Shown piece by piece: positions 63,213 through 64,000 of a stretch of DNA of 64,000 nt (the stretch's first letter is position 1; every line of letters begins with the position of its first letter). The notes below the pieces were generated by a model. That model saw only the letters and a list, made by a program, of their open reading frames with translations. It was not told the origin of the DNA and ran no database searches. Location of the stretch: NCBI GenBank assembly GCA_013407085.1, contig JACCGJ010013886.1, positions 1 through 64,000 of the forward strand, in the 5' to 3' direction. The stretch is from Atriophallophorus winterbourni (Eukaryota; Platyhelminthes; Trematoda; Plagiorchiida; Microphallidae). The translations under genes and the position numbers were made by a program.

Positions 63213-64000
63213 ATGAGCCCTTAACCTATATGAATGTAGCCTGATAATGTTGTTGGCCTTTTATCCATAACACATTCGTTGACTGAATTAGCTTGCGAAA
63301 TGTGCTCCGTTTCTATGTATGGATGTCTACGTTGCCCAAACAATTGAGCCAGCTATTTTTATTCACACTGCTATAAATACAACGACGCCCCTTTACTGGC
63401 TTGATTCGAGACATCATTGAAGCCATCTAATACCCCTTAGAGCCAGGCGCACAAAACTAAAAGTAAGTATAAGCACAAACGAGAACAAAGGTTGTCCTTG
63501 TGAAGTTCAAAAGACTTTCATGCGGTTGAAAAACCAGAGCTTCCCTCCGTAAAGATTTTAACCCATACTTTTTGTGGCAGTCCCTATGGATTCCCTCCAG
63601 GTACCGCTGTCTCAGAAACAAAACCTTCATATTTCGAACCAAAATTTGTGACTGAAAAACTTTCATGAAAGATCATTTCGTTGGCACAGATTAAATTAAT
63701 ACATGATAACATTTTTCTGTTTCAACGCATGGAACTTTTTAAATTACTCGATTTTCCATCCTTTTGCATATCATTGTTTTTTATTTATGGCACGTGTGTT
63801 TAGCGATCATTCCTCGCAGTGTGCTGCGAATAGAAGACGAACGCAACATATAGGAAGCCGCGTTTTATACTCCGATAAATACGGTATTCTTCTAAATTGA
63901 AATCCAGCTCTGTTTCACTTCAATCTAGCATCACTGGGTGGTTTGCTTGTCACGCCTCGTGGAATGCAGTTCTCAATCCCAAACCAACAATGTTCCAACC
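63213..64000. other. Gene-free right edge
   Basis: No gene is supported. A minus-strand frame at 63666-63457 (ending TRTTFVLVCAYTYF) has no recognisable family. A CTTTCATGAAAG palindrome lies near 63659. Confidence 0.35.

Noticed and set aside
63457..63666. Minus-strand 69-codon ORF at the right edge
   Set aside because: The peptide looks plausible but no family is recognised and no splice-supported partner exon is visible.

Overview
The window is eukaryotic nuclear DNA. Short conserved coding exons sit behind GT/AG splice sites and are separated by introns packed with transposon remnants. The mix suggests a flatworm, most likely a digenean trematode: many CR1-like and RTE-like non-LTR retrotransposons, Gypsy and BEL/Pao LTR elements, very small introns (35-43 nt) in one gene, and a structured tandem repeat resembling hammerhead-bearing repeats known from trematodes. 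The phylum is an inference; no species is claimed.

Four host genes are supported. Two lie on the minus strand: MED28 (four exons, 11232-10705) and cytosolic aspartyl-tRNA synthetase (nine exons, 24201-12228, 523 aa, every splice phase consistent). Two lie on the plus strand: an OCIA-domain protein (53904-54455) and an unrecognised multi-exon gene encoding a protein with one hydrophobic segment near its C-terminus (about 57364-62121).

Region by region. 1-1050: a Gypsy LTR between the pol end of one copy and the gag start of another. 2765-4250: an RTE-like reverse transcriptase with a frameshift. 6260-7830: old repeat and CR1 remnants. 10.7-24.2 kb: MED28 and DARS, whose introns hold short repeats and a CR1 copy. 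24.2-36 kb: a nest of CR1 elements, including one nearly complete copy (ORF2 broken by a single stop) and a 2,037-bp near-identical inverted duplication (29031-31067 and 33596-35632). 36.4-37.2 kb: a decayed endonuclease remnant. 37.9-42.8 kb: a BEL/Pao element with gag and protease but no polymerase or integrase, joined to a Gypsy RNase H-integrase segment. 43.07-46.85 kb: a CR1-like element with two open ORFs, apparently intact for coding. 47-51.2 kb: more CR1/RTE fragments, one with an in-frame chimera. 53.2-54.5 kb: an RTE tail and the OCIA gene. 55.25-56.79 kb: six tandem copies of a ~258-bp unit whose minus strand carries a hammerhead-like core. 57.4-62.1 kb: the unrecognised gene, with repeats in its introns. 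The rest is short repeats.

The host genes have no evident shared function. MED28 and DARS lie head-to-tail about 1 kb apart on one strand. Most of the sequence is layered retroelement history. No phage, plasmid, CRISPR or other prokaryotic system was seen.
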